From NCBI GenBank assembly GCA_963726665.1, contig CAVSDW010000009.1:1-64000 (forward strand): DNA of 64,000 bases, written 5' to 3'. Position numbers and translations under genes: made by a program. Origin of the DNA: RPQJ01 sp963726665 (GTDB lineage: Bacteria; Pseudomonadota; Gammaproteobacteria; Steroidobacterales; Steroidobacteraceae). The notes under the pieces were generated by a model that worked only from the letters and a program-made list of their open reading frames with translations, made no database searches and was not told the DNA's origin. Each line of letters opens with the position of its first letter. The stretch's first letter is position 1. This document shows positions 61,389-64,000 of this stretch, piece by piece.

Positions 61389-62702
61389 TCAACGCCGCAG
61401 GGCTGCAAGCAACCGGTCGCGCGGAAGCTTCCCGACATCGTTGCGAGGCAGGGCTGCGACGAACACGAGCGGACGCGGCAGGAAGACCGGATCCATCGCT
61501 GGAGCGAGTCGCGCGAGGACGTCCGCTTCCGTCAGGCCCTCCGCCACGACCAGGGCCGCCAGGCGCTGCACTCCCTCGGCGCCAGTCGCATCAGGCTGGA
61601 AGACGACGGCGTCCGAGACACCCTCCACGGCCAGCAGGCGGCGCGTGAGGTCCGCGAGCGAAGCTCGTTTGCCGCCGACCTCCACCATGTCCGCGTTGCG
61701 TCCGCGCACGACGAAATTGCCATCGTCCTGCAGTTCCAGCACGTCCTGCAGAACGACCTCCTCCGAAAACCACGGCGCGCCTACCCTCGTCCCCTCTTCC
61801 AGCGGGAGGATCGTCACGCCAGGATAGGGCCTCCAGGCAGACTCCCGCGACGACCGGCGCGATGCGATCACGCAGGTCTCCGTCGACCCGAAGAACTCGA
61901 GCAGCGTCGTGTTGAATCGTCGCTCCACCGCGACCGCCACCTCACGTGACAGCGGTGCAGTGGCAGAAACGACAGCGCCGAGCGGTGGCAGCTGCATCCC
62001 GGACTTGAGCAAGGCGCGCAGATGCACGGGTGTGGTGACCAGCACGCGCGGCTCGGGCAGCTCCTCGAGCGCTGCGGCGACGTCCGCCGGATAGAGGGGA
62101 TGCCCGGCGTGGACCCCCATGCCGCCCAGCAGTGGCATGAGCACGGACATTTCCATGCCGTACATGTGCTGAGGCGGGACGGTCGCCACTATCCACGGCA
62201 GTGCGCTCCCCTGCTCATCACCCAGCGTCTCCCGCAGTCGCTGCGCATTCAGTCGAGACGATGCTACGAAACTCCCCCATGTCTTCGGGTTCGCAGCCGG
62301 TCTGCCCGTGGTCCCGGACGTGTAACCGACGACGACGACGCGGTCGGGAGGGATATGCGGCAGATCGCGTGGCGATGCCTGGACCGAGGCGCGACACCGC
62401 TCCACGGTCGCATCGTCCAGCACATGGGACCCCGGATGCTCGCGCATCACTTCCGCGACGACCGTCGGTGCTCGCGAGGGGGGCAACAGGCACGTCTGGC
62501 CGCGCAACAGCAGCGCGAGGAAGCCGATCAGGAAGTTGTCGCGGCGTTCACAGAGGTTGAGTGCCGCGGGCCCCGCCGGTAACTCAGCGGCGAGCGTCCC
62601 CGCGAGCGCCAGGACACGTCCCGAGGTCAGGGCGTCGCGGCTCGACCGGATCAGCGGCCTCAGGTCGGCCGCGGGACCTGAAAGCGACGCGCTTTCCGCC
62701 AC
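61389..62702 (-). CDS. AMP-dependent acyl/aryl-ACP ligase (XanA2/ApeH-like)
   Basis: The 437-residue adenylate-forming enzyme has the phosphate-binding GYTSGTTGRPAANPKTWG, LEFFGSTETCVIASR and the C-terminal LPRNDVGKLPRDRL with the catalytic lysine. It should activate the hydroxybenzoate from the chorismatase and load it on the carrier protein. The GTG at 62702 follows the upstream ketosynthase stop by seven bases. It is convergent with the chorismatase gene, 28 bases apart. The protein is shorter than CoA ligases, as usual in this pathway. Confidence 0.9.
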   Translation of the reverse strand: MAESASLSGPAADLRPLIRSSRDALTSGRVLALAGTLAAELPAGPAALNLCERRDNFLIGFLALLLRGQTCLLPPSRAPTVVAEVMREHPGSHVLDDATVERCRASVQASPRDLPHIPPDRVVVVGYTSGTTGRPAANPKTWGSFVASSRLNAQRLRETLGDEQGSALPWIVATVPPQHMYGMEMSVLMPLLGGMGVHAGHPLYPADVAAALEELPEPRVLVTTPVHLRALLKSGMQLPPLGAVVSATAPLSREVAVAVERRFNTTLLEFFGSTETCVIASRRSSRESAWRPYPGVTILPLEEGTRVGAPWFSEEVVLQDVLELQDDGNFVVRGRNADMVEVGGKRASLADLTRRLLAVEGVSDAVVFQPDATGAEGVQRLAALVVAEGLTEADVLARLAPAMDPVFLPRPLVFVAALPRNDVGKLPRDRLLAALRR

Positions 62703-62709
62703 CCCAGCC

Positions 62710-63939
62710 TCAGTCAGTCCAGCGCCGGAATACCAGCGAGGTATTGACGCCGCCGAACGCGAAGTTGTTGTTCATCACGTACTCGACTTCCATGCTGCGG
62801 CCGGCATCGACGATGTAGTCGAGCTCGCCGCAGCGTGGGTCCACGTTCTCCAGGTTCAGGGTCGGCGCGAACCAGCCGCCGCGCATCATGCCGATGCTGA
62901 ACATCGATTCGAGGGCGCCGCAGGCACCGAGCGTGTGACCGAGGTAGCTCTTCTGCGAGCTGATCGGCATTCGCGACCCGAACAGAGCGGAGGTCGCACG
63001 CGTCTCGGCGATGTCGCCCTGCTCGGTGGCCGTGCCGTGGCCGTCCACGTAGCCGATGGCCGCTGGCTCGAGATTCGCGGAGCGCAGGGCCAGCTCCATC
63101 ACGACCCTCATCGTCTCTTCCTCTGGCCGCGTGACGTGAGAGCCGTCCGAATTCGTGGCGAAACCCGCGACTTCCGCGTAGATGCGGGCGCCGCGCGCGC
63201 GCGCGTGTGCCAGTTCCTCGAGAACGAGCATCGCCCCGCCCTCGCCGATCACGAGCCCGTCGCGGTCCCGGTCATAGGGACGAGGCGTCGAACCGGGGTC
63301 GTCATTGCGCTGGCTGGTCGCGTAGAGCATGTCGAATGCCATGGCCTCGCTCGGGCAGAGCTCCTCGGCCCCGCCACCGAGCATGACGTCCTGGTAACCG
63401 TGCTTGATCGCCTCATAGGCGAAGCCGACGCCCTGGCTGCCCGAGGTGCAGGCCGTCGAGGTCGGGATGAGCCGCCCCCGCAGGCCGAAGAAGATGCCGA
63501 TGTTGGCGCCCGTCGTGTGCGGCATCATCCTCACGTAGGAGTTGGCATTGAGCCCCTTTGAATTGCCGGTCAGCAGCAACTCGCCGAATTCGCCGATGGC
63601 CGCGGTGCTGCCCACCGACGAGCCGCTCGCGATGCCCACGCGGCCCGAGCGCAGCAGCGGGTCGCCAAGCAGCCCCGCGTCGGTGAACGCGAGCTCGGCA
63701 GCTCGCACTGCCAGCTGCGACACGCGCCCCATGCTGCGCAGCTGCTTGCGATTCCAGTGGTCCGGCGGTTCGAAGCCGTCGATCGGGGCCGCCAGCCGCG
63801 TGTTGAGATCCTTGAACTTGTCCCAGGCCGGCATCCGGCGCACGGCATTCTTCCGCGCACGCAGCCCGGCCTCGATCGTCGGCCAATCCGACCCGAGGGC
63901 GCAGATCCCCGCCATGCCCGTGACGACGACGCGTCGCAT
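62710..63939 (-). CDS. FabF-like beta-ketoacyl-ACP synthase (ApeR-like)
   Basis: The 409-residue protein has the KS triad: C164 in IPTSTACTSGSQG, H301 in YVDGHGTATEQGD and H335 in SYLGHTLGACGALE. The opening RRVVVTGMAGICALGSDW and the closing NNFAFGGVNTSLVF are standard for FabF. The ATG at 63939 shares bases with the stop of the upstream reductase gene (TGATG), showing translational coupling. It is the second KS of the pathway, distinct from the KS/CLF pair at 57 kb, and probably acts in early or late elongation. Confidence 0.94.
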   Translation of the reverse strand: MRRVVVTGMAGICALGSDWPTIEAGLRARKNAVRRMPAWDKFKDLNTRLAAPIDGFEPPDHWNRKQLRSMGRVSQLAVRAAELAFTDAGLLGDPLLRSGRVGIASGSSVGSTAAIGEFGELLLTGNSKGLNANSYVRMMPHTTGANIGIFFGLRGRLIPTSTACTSGSQGVGFAYEAIKHGYQDVMLGGGAEELCPSEAMAFDMLYATSQRNDDPGSTPRPYDRDRDGLVIGEGGAMLVLEELAHARARGARIYAEVAGFATNSDGSHVTRPEEETMRVVMELALRSANLEPAAIGYVDGHGTATEQGDIAETRATSALFGSRMPISSQKSYLGHTLGACGALESMFSIGMMRGGWFAPTLNLENVDPRCGELDYIVDAGRSMEVEYVMNNNFAFGGVNTSLVFRRWTD

Positions 63940-64000
63940 CAGCACAGGCCTCCATTGACGGCGATGACCTGGCGCGTCACGTAGGCCGCGTCCGGTGAGA
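63939..64000 (-). CDS. FabG-like 3-oxoacyl-ACP reductase, only the C-terminal end
   Basis: The last 19 residues, SPDAAYVTRQVIAVNGGLC, are the characteristic C-terminus of short-chain dehydrogenase/reductases of the FabG type, where VTGQVLxVNGG binds near the subunit interface. The stop codon overlaps the ketosynthase start. In aryl-polyene clusters a FabG-like reductase (ApeQ) stands next to this ketosynthase, so the pathway probably continues beyond the right edge of the window. Confidence 0.85.
   Translation of the reverse strand, partial: SPDAAYVTRQVIAVNGGLC

Overview
The window is a G+C-rich (roughly two-thirds by eye), densely packed bacterial chromosome segment. The gene content points to a gammaproteobacterium of the Xanthomonadales/Nevskiales/Steroidobacterales type: a xanthomonadin-like aryl-polyene pigment cluster with a chorismatase, an LpxL-type acyltransferase and LolA/MMPL exporters, quinolinate synthesis by NadA/NadB, and many secreted peptidases and GMC oxidoreductases. 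The order cannot be fixed from sequence alone. No tRNA, rRNA, CRISPR array, insertion sequence or recognisable transcription factor was seen.

Layout. 1-3.2 kb: a glycyl-radical-enzyme activase (cut by the window edge) and its glycyl radical enzyme, which keeps its key motifs but reads through six single-base frame breaks. 3.4-7.5 kb: a secreted SRPBCC-fold protein, a DUF885 metallopeptidase-like protein, a family 2 glycosyltransferase and a MAPEG protein. 7.5-10.1 kb: nadA-nadB. 10.2-18.2 kb: a saccharopine-dehydrogenase-like reductase, an S10 carboxypeptidase, an FAD enzyme related to alkyl-DHAP synthase, and a sortilin/BNR-repeat exoprotein, closed by a 26-bp perfect palindrome. 18.2-21.8 kb: an operon mtnP-mtnA-class II aldolase-serine/threonine dehydratase that looks like the DHAP shunt for 5'-deoxyadenosine/methylthioadenosine salvage. 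It is divergent from a class I HMG-CoA reductase. 23.2-32.6 kb: a catabolic block with an IlvD/Edd dehydratase, an LldD-type 2-hydroxyacid oxidase, a coniferyl-type aldehyde dehydrogenase, two GMC oxidoreductases (one paired with a Tat-exported gluconate-dehydrogenase subunit 3) and a 2-hydroxyacid dehydrogenase. 32.6-39.7 kb: a DUF3604 protein, an M19 dipeptidase, a TolB-like/TPR membrane protein, a secreted nuclease-like protein and a lipoprotein. 39.9-46.5 kb: a 2110-residue SpvB/RHS polymorphic toxin with a translationally coupled Imm27-type immunity gene.

46.8-64 kb: the pigment cluster, in four blocks. Plus strand (possibly from 46.8 kb, clearly from 48.1 kb): hotdog dehydratase, acyltransferase, LolA-like protein, MMPL exporter, ApeP-like dehydratase. 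Minus strand (58.9 to 52.6 kb): acyl carrier protein, secreted protein, ketosynthase, chain-length-factor-like protein, secreted protein, FAD halogenase-like enzyme, cation/proton antiporter. Plus strand (59.0-61.4 kb): a second halogenase-like enzyme and the chorismatase. Minus strand (from beyond the right edge to 61.4 kb): FabG-like reductase, FabF-like ketosynthase, AMP-dependent ligase. The proposed flow is chorismate to hydroxybenzoate, ligation to the carrier protein, iterative condensation, reduction and dehydration, lipid attachment, export to the outer membrane, and possibly ring halogenation.

Quality caveat. At least sixteen single-base frame breaks interrupt genes that are otherwise well conserved, including the essential-looking core of several enzymes, yet a 6.3-kb RHS gene is intact. 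Assembly or sequencing indels are the simplest reading, but decay of the glycyl-radical locus cannot be excluded. Start and end coordinates of broken genes given here describe the repaired gene.
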